From Liquidambar formosana (lineage: Eukaryota; Streptophyta; Magnoliopsida; Saxifragales; Altingiaceae): 64,000 bases of DNA. Every line of letters starts with the position of its first letter. Position 1 is the first letter of the stretch. The stretch is from assembly GCA_039720395.1 (NCBI GenBank), contig CM077826.1, positions 34,928,687-34,992,686 on the forward strand, given 5' to 3'. The translations under genes were made by a program, and so were the position numbers. This document shows, piece after piece, positions 46,801-57,000 of this stretch. A model generated the notes under the pieces. That model was not told the origin of the DNA. It worked only from the letters and a program-made list of their open reading frames with translations, and made no database searches.

Positions 46801-48023
46801 ACAAGACATACAAAAATAAGTCACCTCAAATCCCATTCAAAATTACAGATTTACATATATGTATATAGAAATCAACCAAGGAAAACATAAGAATAAGATC
46901 CTCACTCATCATCAGAATCAGTTCCTAAGCTGGGATTGTCAGCAGGGGAAACTACGTAAAATTTCAAGGTGAATGTCTACTAAAATGTTTAGCCATATCC
47001 GAGAATCACAAGGCACTCTGAGAAGGCAGAAGAACCATTGCAGACACATACAACAAAGTCATTCTACTAGAAGGACAATTGGCATACAAGACAAGAATCG
47101 TTAGGAAAAAAAAAATTCCCTCAAAATTCAAAATATAAAAGTCCTATACTAAACTAAAATAAACTCAAAAATAAGGCAGTATTAGTAAAGACAAACTTTA
47201 GGCATATCAATGAAAAAAGTTTTTTTAAAGTAAAACACCAATAAATCTTAAATTTACGACACACACAAATGAGACATACAAAAATAAGTCACCTCAAATC
47301 CCATTCAAAATTACAAATTTACATATATGCATATAGAAATCAACCATGGAAAACATGAGAAATTTGCATACTTTCGGAGGCTCCAACAATTGTGTCCTTA
47401 GCTTTGCTATCTTTGCCTTGAGTTGTCCAAGATGATACTCTGCACATATTCAATAAAAATGAAATAAAAAATAAATTTCTTAACTTAGTAAAACGAGCTT
47501 ACTAAGGAAAAAATATTGTACCTAAATATTTTACAGGACTTAAGGAAAAACAAAAACAAACAAATAACATATATGAAAGACTGAAAAGCTTGTGAAAGCA
47601 ACTGTATATGGAAAAACAAACAACAAGCAGCCCCAGTAAACTCCACCTCACATCATAGTTAAGTGCATCTACTGGAATATACTAATTAATTGGAGCTCAA
47701 TTCAAACCAAAAAAAAAAAAAAGAAAAGAAAAGAAAAAAGAGGCAAGGAGTGGGGGGAGGGAGGGAGAGGGAAGGAAGGACAGAGCAAGGCAATGATATT
47801 CTTTAACTTACTCCCGTCACTAGTTATAGACTTATAGGGAACAATGAAAACTATTCTTTTCCTATTTTGCAGAAAAAAAGGAAACTTAGGATGAAAATAA
47901 TGATTCTAGATGATAAAGTCTAAAATATATTGGTTATGGATGATATAAAGAACCTGTGGCTTTATTTTTCTGTGTCCGAGCCATCTCAGCTTCAATTTCT
48001 TTGATCTTTTCAATGATCCCCAT
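36349..48023 (-). CDS. DRG: DRG family GTPase (developmentally regulated GTP-binding protein), 399 aa, 11 coding exons
   Basis: Exons: 47954-48023, 47372-47439, 43577-43653, 43160-43340, 42857-42913, 40243-40317, 39751-39870, 38218-38388, 37422-37535, 36803-36973, 36349-36444. Phases agree throughout. The product is an Obg-related GTPase acting in the cytoplasm with translating ribosomes, usually with a DFRP partner (family knowledge). Seen: G1 GFPSVGKS at residues 69-76, G3 DLPG at 115-118, G4 NKID at 246-249, G5 SCN near 269-271, then a TGS domain and a basic tail ending REKKAPLKT. The N-terminus [11 protein letters not shown] and the length of 399 match Arabidopsis At1g17470/At1g72660 (the human DRG2 type). 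All introns are GT-AG except intron 8 (after Lys273), which starts GC. Introns 2, 5, 7 and 9 hold transposons, yet the reading frame is intact, so the gene is likely active. Confidence 0.96.
37016..37336 (-). mobile_element. TRIM retrotransposon in DRG intron 9 (321 bp)
   Basis: Minus strand order: LTR (37336-37224, starts TGTTGGAAATATACC), primer-binding site TGGTATCAGAGC (37223-37212), a short interior, polypurine tract GAGGGGGAG (37127-37119), then the second LTR (37118-37016). LTRs are only 103-113 bases. Flanks aaagt/aaatt are a 5-bp duplication with one mismatch. No coding. Confidence 0.85.
38845..39479. mobile_element. hAT-type MITE in DRG intron 7 (635 bp)
   Basis: Terminal inverted repeats CAATGAAGCATGGATAC / CTATGAAGCATGGATAC, flanked by a perfect 8-bp duplication gtttaaag (38837-38844 and 39480-39487). 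Subterminal GATAC/GTATC words repeat on both sides. No transposase. A second copy of the family lies at 49041-49696. Confidence 0.85.
41066..42253. mobile_element. Candidate solo LTR inside the TRIM
   Basis: It begins TGTTGACACC and ends GGCCTACA, and lies exactly in the break of the TRIM interior. Flanks cgtgg/catgg fit a 5-bp duplication with one transition. Without the SINE it would be about 1 kb. No interior or coding, so a solo LTR is inferred. Confidence 0.55.
41864..42040 (-). mobile_element. tRNA-derived SINE inside the solo LTR
   Basis: On the minus strand a head with A-box-like GTGGCTAGGGGC and B box GAGTTCGACTC, then a tail ending CCTCATTATT. It is flanked by a long duplication aattg(a/g)aagtccttttt (41847-41863 and 42041-42057), 16 of 17 identical, as expected for LINE-driven insertion. 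Confidence 0.8.
43822..43866. repeat. Poly-A run in DRG intron 2
   Basis: A run of about 40 A, probably the tail of an old retroposon; no body recognised. A T-rich/TA stretch lies at 44622-44687. Confidence 0.7.
45149..45801. mobile_element. hAT-type MITE in DRG intron 2 (653 bp), GATATATCC-rich
   Basis: Terminal inverted repeats CATGGACTTAAATATC / CAAGGACTTAAATATC with a perfect 8-bp duplication agtacaag (45141-45148 and 45802-45809). Both subterminal regions are packed with GATATATCC/GGATATATC words in both orientations. No transposase. Confidence 0.85.
46148..46210. repeat. Poly-C/A and (AAT)n run
   Basis: About 15 C, then A and AAT repeats, next to the SINE-like segment that follows. 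Confidence 0.8.
46221..46400 (+). mobile_element. Candidate SINE in DRG intron 2
   Basis: A GC-rich island of about 180 bases in AT-rich intron DNA, with A-box-like GTGGTTGGAGCTCGG and B-box-like GGCTTTGAGTCTTCC about 40 bases later, and an A-rich tail. Boxes are imperfect and target duplications were not found. Confidence 0.4.
46428..47361. repeat. Tandem duplication of about 470-486 bp in DRG intron 2
   Basis: 46428-46893 and 46914-47361 are copies starting ACTCATCATCAGAATCAG and ending ...GAAAACATRAGAA. Differences are few (about 5% by eye plus small indels). The second copy ends about 10 bases from exon 2 (47372). Confidence 0.88.
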
Positions 48024-50560
48024 TTTTCCTTGATTTTAGCTGCTGCCACATTTAGACAAAAGGGAGAAAAATTAGTTTTTACAACTAACCAAGTAATGCT
48101 CACAAAATGATTAAAACATTGTAAATATAGTGAGAAAATAACTACAAAAAGAACCAAACCCATATAAAGGTTGACCATTTTTATTGTTCAAGACCAAAAA
48201 TGTTATGAGCCACATTTTAAAAGGTGAGAGCAAACAAGTTGTAGAATGTTAGTGAGAAAAATTGAAAGAAGAGAAAAACTCAAGTAACAACAAGCACATT
48301 AAGTAAATGGACATTATTAGACAAATTAAAGAACTTTTTGAGTGAAATGAACATTCCAAGTAATATCCAGATAACTTGTGTACAAGTAACATGGCATAGA
48401 ATATAGAGCAATAATAACAAGGGGGGAAAAAGGATAATTTATATATTGAAATTCTGAGAAGAATGTTCACAGAACATTGTGAAAAAGAAAATCAAAACAC
48501 AACTGTAGAGAAGTATTCTAAACATTGAATGACCTGCCACCATAAGATACACTGTAAAAAAATTTAAGAAATATTTTAAACATCAAATGACCTGCCACCA
48601 TAAGATATGGTGTAAAAGAAATTTAAGTCAAGGAAAACTGAAGTAATAAATCCAAGCATTATCCATGAAATTTATGTAGTAATGAATAACAATAAAAATA
48701 AAAAAACAATATACCGCCAAAGATGCATAATTAGGAGGTGACCAGCTGGGCAATTAACACTCCAATAGTTCAAGACAATGTTCTGATTCCAATAATATGA
48801 TATTTCCCACTCTACTTCCAATAATATGATATTTTCCACTATCTTTGCAATGCATAAGCAAAATGTAAACTTTTAAAATTGTTCATTCTCCAAAACACAA
48901 GAAGAAAATCACTATCTAGCAATACAATACCTATCCATTTAATCTACTATCCAAGTATGCATTATAGAAGAGCAAAGACAACAGAAGAAAACACACATAT
49001 ACATGTACCACCAGCTCATCAACTAGAACATTTAACTAAGCTATGAAGCACATATAATTCAAAACCCCACAATGAATCCATATCCTATCCGTACCAGATA
49101 CCGATACGCCTAGATACTCCCCGATACATATCGGATACTCTTCGCACGTATCGAAACAGTAACACATTGCCACATCATCATATTCACCTCAGATACGTTT
49201 AGGATTCGTTTAGGGTTAGTTTATTTTTATTATTTTTTAAATAAATGGGGGTTTAAATGTAAATTTTTAAAAATACATAATACCCATACTTTAATCGAAA
49301 CAATAAACCCATTTTAGTTTTCTCATCTTTGTTCTCTTCCCACTCTATCTCTCTCCTAGGAGTCTAGGATAACCATTGCAGAGCAATAGCACAATGGCTT
49401 TTTGTAATTTTGATCTTATTCTGGTTTTTTTTTTCTATGAATGATGAACATGGTTGATGATTATGGATGTGTTTTTTGTACATTTATTCTTGCATATTAA
49501 TTGATTTTGTAGATGTTTTAAACCTTTTTTTAATGTTGATTATTGATGTTTTAGACCAAATATTAATATTAATATATTTATTTATTAATGTATCCCCGCC
49601 GTATCGTGTCCTACATTTTTTAAGAATTACCAAATTGGCATATCCGTATCGTATCATATCTGTATCTGTATCTGTATATGTATCCATGCTTCATAGTAAG
49701 TAAGAAGCACTACTTGGGTGGCATGAAGCAAAATTTTCACACCCCTATAAACCATCTATTTTCACAACCCTATAAACCATCTCAATAGCTTATCAAAAAA
49801 ATAAACCATCTCAATATACCCGCAACCCAAATATACCCAAATTAAAAGAAAATGCTACTTGTCCCAAATTTTTTTTCCAAATTCAATATCCCAAGTGATG
49901 TGGTAACATAACAACCCACAAATTTGAATTTTGAAACTTGAAATCCAATAGTTAGTCAAAAATAGATCCAATACCAAGATGCCACCTCATTTGGAATCTT
50001 GAATTTGGGAAGGGGGAAAAAATTTTGGGATAGATGTCACCATATATGTCAAGTTCGTCAAAATGGTGGGCCGCATTACTGCATTACTAGAACAACAAAA
50101 AGGGCAAAACATGCTCAATGATAAAATAAAATGAACGCATAAAAACATAAAGATTACTCCAAACACGAAGCATTATTATTAATTAAATGATTAATTTTTA
50201 TTTGGTCTTTCAATAATTATTGTAAATTGCTAGGTATAGTTTTTAAAATCCGCATATTAATTTATGCATTAATTATGTCAAGTTTGGTTGCTGAGAATTT
50301 TTCACTCTTTGGAAACCAAAACAACAGAAAGATAAGATTAAAAAAACGATTTTCTTTTCTTTCTCAGCAACCAGCCAGAGAAAAAGAGCATGAATAAAAG
50401 AGGATGATATACAGAAAAAAACTGAAATTGTTTGGAAATATGAGCGAAGCAAATGCGAGATCAAGCATATAGTATAAGAAATCAAAGGTCTTGCAACACA
50501 AAATCAAATTGAGATTGGAATCAGCAAATTTGAGATACATACATACATATGTATATATCA
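48024..50560. other. Region upstream of DRG exon 1, probably a 5' untranslated intron
   Basis: No coding exon found. Directly upstream of the DRG ATG is an acceptor-like CTGCCAC complement (minus strand ...TGTGGCAG), so an intron ending near 48045 is likely. It contains an hAT MITE (49041-49696). A 42-base stretch (AAATGACCTGCCACCATAAGA) is duplicated at 48528 and 48587. Confidence 0.45.
49041..49696. mobile_element. hAT-type MITE upstream of DRG exon 1 (656 bp)
   Basis: Same family as 38845-39479: ends CTATGAAGCA and (reverse complement) CTATGAAGCATGGATAC, shared inner wording, and flanks taactaag/taagtaag (7 of 8 identical). Confidence 0.8.
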
Positions 50561-50589
50561 GCACAATTCAGCTAAAGATTGAGCAATAT

Positions 50590-50860
50590 ACAAGCACACA
50601 CACACACCACAGAGAGAGAGAGAGAGTACATTCGTCGACAGTTATCAGACCGCGCCTGCGTCGCCGCCACCGCCGCTCGGAGGTGGTTGTTGGAGATAGA
50701 AAGAGTAGCAGTAGATGGATTGGAAGTGAGAGGGACGCGACTAGGGCTGGGAAGGAGAGAGCACAGCACACCCGTTTGAGAGGATGGAGATGCCTGTCTC
50801 CGGCTGGTGTCACTTTACATGCCTCTTATGCTACTACTATTACAATACTACGAGTTCTTA
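50590..50860 (-). promoter_or_regulatory. DRG: Probable DRG leader exon and promoter (GC-rich, CT-rich)
   Basis: This is the only GC-rich, repeat-free stretch between the two genes. On the minus strand it is pyrimidine-rich (CTCTCTCTCCTT..., CATCTACTGCTACTC), then GGCGGTGGCGGCGACG, then (CT)n(GT)n. That is typical of a plant housekeeping leader/promoter. The transcription start and donor site cannot be fixed. The overlapping 60-127 codon ORFs on both strands are not convincing genes. Confidence 0.4.
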
Positions 50861-50990
50861 CGTGGAAACCATGAGAACCGTCGGATTGTTTAAACAGAGT
50901 GAGTTACTATTAGATCATGGTAGTGTTGCCTACTGATTTAGACTAATCTAATCTAGGGCCTGGGCTCTTTGGAATTTCGTAAACGGACTT

Positions 50991-51916
50991 CTAAGAAGCA
51001 CGGACACGGACATGGACATGGACATGGACATGGATATGGGATATAGTTACGACATGATACGGACATCTTGACACAGCAATTCTTGAAAAACATAGGACAT
51101 GACATGGTAGGAATGCAGCAATAAATAAATAAATATTATATATATAAATAATAAATAATAAATATATATATTTATAATTATATATGTATAGAATTGTATA
51201 TGTATATATATATGTATGGGGTAATTGTTTTAAAAAATGCGTTGGATACTTAAGAGTCTTGATTTTTTTGTGTTCCATCATAAGGGACGTACGCCCCATG
51301 TACAAAATTATTGTTCTATAAAGGCAGAACACCTTTAATTTTTTCATAGACTAACTATGATTAGAATTTAGGGAAACCATAAAACTGGTTCTAGTTTAAA
51401 AAAGCACTTTACAGCTAGGGGACAGTGGGAGACATGACAAAAAGGGATCACACCTCATACTCTTCTCCAAGCGTCCAAGCACCAAGAAAAGCAGGGAGAG
51501 AAGAGAGCGGTGGAGAGAGAATCGAAGAGAGAAGGGAGGCTTACACTGCCACACCGACGATTTGCAGAGATGTTTTGTCCACCTCCGCCAACTGTGATGC
51601 AACAGTTTCTTTCTTTTTCTTTTTCTTCTCTCTTTTTTTTGGTTGATTTTTCTAGCATACAGTGGATGTCCACTTCTGGTGATGATGAATGCCTTGTTGT
51701 TAACTTCTCACATCGTGTCCGCAAAGTGTTTAAATCGTATCTCACAGGTGTCGGAGCCATGTCGGAGCTGTGTGCGAATTTTTTTTTATTTTTTTATTTT
51801 TCGGACACTTTGAAACTGTATCCGACACATGTCGAAAACGTGTTGGAGGCGTGTCCATGTCCGACATGTGTCGAACACAGCCACAACACCATTTTAGGCG
51901 TGTCCGTTCTTCCTAG
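50991..51916. mobile_element. hAT-type MITE with GGACACG subterminal repeats (926 bp)
   Basis: Terminal inverted repeats CTAAGAAGCACGGACACG / CTAGGAAGAACGGACACG with flanks acggactt/accgactt (7 of 8). Subterminal GGACATGGACATG repeats at the left and GTGTCCG/GTGTCGGA words at the right. A hexamer GGACAT tract lies at 51001-51036. The CT-rich 51390-51560 part may be captured DNA. Confidence 0.8.
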
Positions 51917-51937
51917 ACCGACTTTAAGTGGGTCTAC

Positions 51938-53217
51938 TAGGAGTGCAAGTGCCTGTTTGGGATAGTTTCAACTTATGTTGTTAGAAAGAATCAAAAGAGA
52001 ATTAGAAGCTGATAGTTGTAGTAGAGAATTCTATTAGTATTTGAGAATTATATTTTAAAGTGATTTTGTTATCACAAGTGATATTTTATCTGTCTAAAAA
52101 CAACATTTGTTGAAGTGATTTTGACACTGAAATAACACTATTGCCCTCACAAAGAGGGCAATGAAGTGAACAAAATAAAAAATAAAAAAAATAAGGGTTC
52201 AGGGCTTTCATAAGAATGATTTGAGAAAAAGAAAAAAGATACTAAAAAATATGTTGAAGAGAGAGATTGGTTTTACTTGGTGAAATCTTTTTCAGAGATG
52301 ATGTATTTTTTTGGTTGTGGATGGTGCTCATAGAAAGATACGAGAGAACGAGAATGGCAGATTTAAGGATGAGACAAAACCTTATGATAGTGGGCTGAGA
52401 GGATAAGGTTAGTATTCTTTCATTAAGGTGTTGAAATGTGAAGGGTATATTTGGTAATACAATAAGTTTCATTAAAGGTTTGCACCTGATTCCCAATCAA
52501 TTTTGAGAGAAGCTGGGGTACTCCAACTTAACAAAAAGTGGGCCTAAAATCATTTTTGATGGTTAAAATAAATTATGAAGATTAAAAAGAAAATACTCAA
52601 ACAAGACCAAAATGGATTATGGACTGCCGAAAGAGATTTTGGGCCTCCCAGAATCTAATCCAAATAAGCACTAAGTTAGTTTGGGTAGAACTGAGTACTG
52701 GACTGGTTTAATTAATTCAGTCTGATATTAGACCAGTCCAAACAGTAATCGATCTAGTTCCAATTTCAAATTTATGAGAATTGATTAATTCGGTCCAATT
52801 CACGGTTTAGGAGATTTCAGAACCAGATCTGATCGAATTCCCAAATTCCAACCGATTATTTATATATGTATATATATATATTAATGTTACATATAATATA
52901 ATATTACATATATATATTATATGTATAATATATATGTATTATATAATACATAAGCAAAGTATTCTATTACAAAAAGTATTATATTACATATAATATAATT
53001 TCCCTTTAGCAAAAGTATATATATATTACATATAAGTCAAAACTGAGAAAATTATCTTTAAAAAAAAGGTCAAAATCGAGAATCGGATTGTGTTTTCTTG
53101 GTTCGATTCAGTCCCATCAAATTTATTTTCGGTCTGATTCCAGTTTTATTTTTAAAAGACCAAATGAATTCGGTCATAGTCGGATTTCCCTTCGGCCTAG
53201 ACTGAGTTGCACTCCTA
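51938..53217. mobile_element. hAT-type element (1,280 bp) with perfect 8-bp duplication
   Basis: Both ends read TAGGAGTGCAA inward; flanks gggtctac are identical (51930-51937 and 53218-53225). Subterminal words such as GAATTCGGTC and ATCCGATT repeat toward the right end. No transposase was found. A second, inner element is likely (51948-52672). Confidence 0.85.
51948..52672. mobile_element. Candidate MITE nested in the hAT element (about 725 bp)
   Basis: Left end AGTGCCTGTTTGGGATAG and right end (reverse complement) AGTGCTTATTTGGATTAG are inverted repeats with three differences. A target duplication is not clear. Confidence 0.5.
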
Positions 53218-53225
53218 GGGTCTAC

Positions 53226-54056
53226 ATTCTTCATCCTATATTCCTATCTCGTTCAAGTGAAAACCACCTTAAGTTACACGATCTTAGAAGAATGTTTTGG
53301 TAGTCAAACGCATTAAAATTCAAGTTTGCCAAATAATAGACTCCAATCACACAATGTATGCACTTGTGCATTAAATTTATTAGTACCAAAATATGTTTTT
53401 TTTCTTTTTTGTTGGGTGAAACATGAGTATCCCAAAATTACTCCCGCCAAGGTTCAATCCTTAACTAGTCCGATATTAGATTCCACCCACAAGTTCATAC
53501 AACCAAAAGTGCAATATACCCATTCATCCTGGAGATCCTAAAGTACAATTTGTTAAACTTTTTTAAAGTACTTTTCATGACCAAAATAAATCTATTTGTT
53601 TTTTTTTTCTTTTAGTTTTTCTTTGAGCTTGATTACAACATGAACGAGCTAAGTTCAATAAGAGTTAAAATTGATTATTTATCAAGCGAGTTGAGTAGGG
53701 TGCAAATCAGTTTGCTCATTAATATTTTGAACTACACTACTTTGAGTTTGGCTTGTTCTAGCCCACTCCAAAGGTAAAAGAATCAAGTTCAAACTAAATT
53801 TTTTCAACTCTAATTTATCAATCCAAGTTTGAGCAACTTAGTACCGACTTAGCTCCTTTACAAACTCTAATCTAACACCCAATTCAACACCTTGCAATAG
53901 GAAGGAAATTGCAACAGATTGGGTGTCGCCACTTCCTTTATTATTGCTATTGATTAAAGTTTAACCAATTTTTTTTGGTTGGATTCGAACCAGAGCTTAA
54001 GTTTTCTTTACTGATCGTGACTTCTTATTCAGTTAGGTGGCTGTAATTGCTTTATT
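53226..54056. other. Gene-free stretch left of the Gypsy element
   Basis: No LTR matching 58453-58879 is present, so the Gypsy element is 5'-truncated or its 5' LTR was lost. A B-box-like ATTCGAACC at about 53984 has no tRNA around it. Confidence 0.5.
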
Positions 54057-57000
54057 TTAGACTTTGTGATAGCCTTTATTGTTGTTGTAGCACAACGTGG
54101 TCGTGGAAGAAGAGGTAAGGGCAGAGGAAATGCTATGAACATGGAGTTGGGGGTTGAAAATCATCAACCAGTGAGCAGACGAGATGATCCACCATAAAAC
54201 CAGCAACAAAGAGATGAGATTAGAGAATTGAGGAGGCAAATCAAGGTCTTGACGGAGATGGTTCATCGACTCCAACCTCCTAGTGAGGTAAATTATGAGG
54301 ACACCGATACTTCTTTTGATAATTTCTTTGGGGTTCACTAAAGAAAAAGACCTTTTGTGGCAAAGCAAGACTCTAAGTTGGAGTATAATCTGAAAATTGA
54401 CATTCCAGAGTTTAGAGGAAGCCTTAATTTAGAAGAATTTATTGATTGGCTCAATACTATTGAAAGAATTTTTTACTATTATGAAGTGTCGGATGAAAGG
54501 AAAGTGAAGTTGGTTTCAATTCGCCTCCAAGGAAGTGCTTCTTCTTAGTGGAAACAACTACAAATGCATCATTAACAATGTAGAAAGGGCAAGACTAAAG
54601 AGTGGAACAAGATGAAAAGGAAACTTAAGCATCACTACATTCCCTTCAATTATATGCAAACTCTTTATAAAAATTTGCACAATCTTAAGCCAAAAGGAAG
54701 TATTGATGATTACACTGACGCTTTCTATCAATTAGTAGCAAAGGTTGATTTGAATGAAAGTAAAGAACAAATGGTGGCAAGGTACCTAAGTGGTCTTAAG
54801 ACTTCTATCCAAGACATCATTGTATTGCATCATTTATAGACCGTTTCAAAAGCCTATAACCGAGCTTTGTTGGTGGAGAAACAACAAAACCAAAGTGTTT
54901 CTAGATCTGATCAGCAATTTCAAAGGTCTTCAAGGATAGCCTTACCAAAGCTACCATAGAGGTGGTAATTCATCTCAAGTTGGAAAGAGAAGTCAATGAG
55001 GTGATGTACAGCCTTCCAAGGTTGCTAAAGCTACTGTTTCAACTCAAAATCAGCCTAATACAAGTCATCAAGGGGCTGGAAATCAGTTCCAAAGTGAAAA
55101 ATTTAAGTGCTTCAAGTGTGGAGAACCCGATCACGAGTCTTTGAATTGTAGAAAGACCATGGGGAGTGTAATAGAGCACTTTTGATGGAAGAACTTAATG
55201 AAAATATGTGTTTTGATATGCCACCAACTTATGACCAACCCTTACATGAGGAGATTGGTGGAGATTGTGATGAGGAAGAATTCATGGCACTTATGTTAAA
55301 GTAGACTTTGTTAGTGATAAAGCAAGAATCTAAGGAAGATTAGTTGAGAACCAATATTTTTTACACTACTTGTAGTGTTGATGGAAGGGTTTGTGATATA
55401 ATCATTGATGGGGGAAGTTATGAGAATTTTGTTTCACAAGAGGTGGTGGACAAATTGAAGCTTCTAACTCAAGAGCATGCTAATCCTTATAAGCTCTCTT
55501 GGTTCAAGATGGGAAATGAAGTGAAGGCAACAAAGCGTTGTTTGGTTTCTTTTTCCATTCAAAAGAAGTATTTTGATAGAGTGTGGTGTGATGTAGTACC
55601 CATGAATGCTTGTCATATTCTTCTTAGGAGACCTTGGCAATGTGATAGACAAACTATCCATGATAGGAAGAGGAATACATACATTTTATGCAAGGGAGAT
55701 CAACAATATAAGCCGCTGCCAATGAAGGAAAAAGTGCATTCCAAGCCTCAAACAACTTCTTTACTTACCTCCAAAAGTTTTATTCAAGAAAGCTTAGAAA
55801 GTGGCTATGTGTTTGCTTTAATTCCACAAGAAAGGTTGCTGAAAATGTTGATTCTAATGCTGTTGAAGAGTTAATGGAGCAATATTCTGATGTGTTTCCT
55901 CAAAAGTTGCCTCCAATGCAAGATATCCAACATTATATTGACTTAGTGCCCAGTTCAGCACTTCTAAACAAGGCAGCCTATAGGATGACACCAAAAGAAA
56001 AAGAAGAACTACAAAAACAGATTGAGGAGCTGCTTAATAAAGGCTATATTTGGGCTAGTATTAGTCCATGTGCCGTTCCCGCTCTTTGACTCCAAAGAAG
56101 GATGGTTCTTGGAGGATGTGTATGGATAGTAGAGATATTAATAAGATTACCATTAAGTACCGCTTTCCAATTCCAAGATTGGATGATATGTTGGATTGTT
56201 TAGCCGGTGCAAAGGTGTTTTCTAAGATTAATCTTAGAAGTGGCTATCACCAAATTCGTATCTGTCTCGGAGATGAATGGAAAACCGCTTTCAAAACACA
56301 CAATGGGCTCTTTGAATGGCTTGTCATGCCATTTGGGCTCACTAATGCTCCTAGTACCTTCATACAAGTTATAACCTAAATGTTACAACCACTTTTGGGA
56401 GTGTGTGTAGTGGTTTATTTTGATGATATCTTGGTTTATAGCTGTTGTTTTGGAGATCATCTGAAACACCTCCACCAAGCATTTGACATTTTGAGAAGAG
56501 AAAAGTTCTATGAAAACTTAAAGAAATGTACTTTTGGGGTTGACAAGTAGTGTTTTTAGGGTATGTTGTATCCTCAAATGGAGTACTTATGGATGAAAGT
56601 AAAGTCCAAGCAATTGTGGATTGGCCTACACCTTCTAGTATGCATGAAGTGAGGAGTTTTTATGGTCTTGCTACTTTCTATAAAAAGGTTTATCAAAAAT
56701 TTCAGTACCTTAGTTGCTTCTCTCACCGATTGTCTCAAGAAAATAGTCTTTGAATGGACTTTGGCAGCCCAAGAGAGTTTCCAACTCTTGAAGAAGAAGT
56801 TTATGGAAGCTCCTATTCTACCATTTCCTAATTTTGACAAGGTGTTTAAGCTTGATTGTAATGCATCGGGTGTGGGAATTAGAGGAGTCCTTATTCAAGA
56901 AGGACAACCAATTTCTTTCTCTAGTGAGAACTTGAATGGTGCTACACTCAAGTATTCTACTTATGACTTAGAGTTCTATGCCATTGTTCAAGCTATTAAG

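Noticed and set aside
50491..50874. 127-codon plus-strand ORF and 81-codon minus-strand ORF
   Set aside because: They overlap head-on in a GC-rich leader-like stretch, with no known domain and no conserved motif.
51510..51965. 151-codon plus-strand ORF
   Set aside because: It crosses the end of one hAT element and the start of the next, so it cannot be an old gene.
53960..54000. Possible tRNA gene (ATTCGAACC B-box-like word)
   Set aside because: No matching A box or cloverleaf stems around it.
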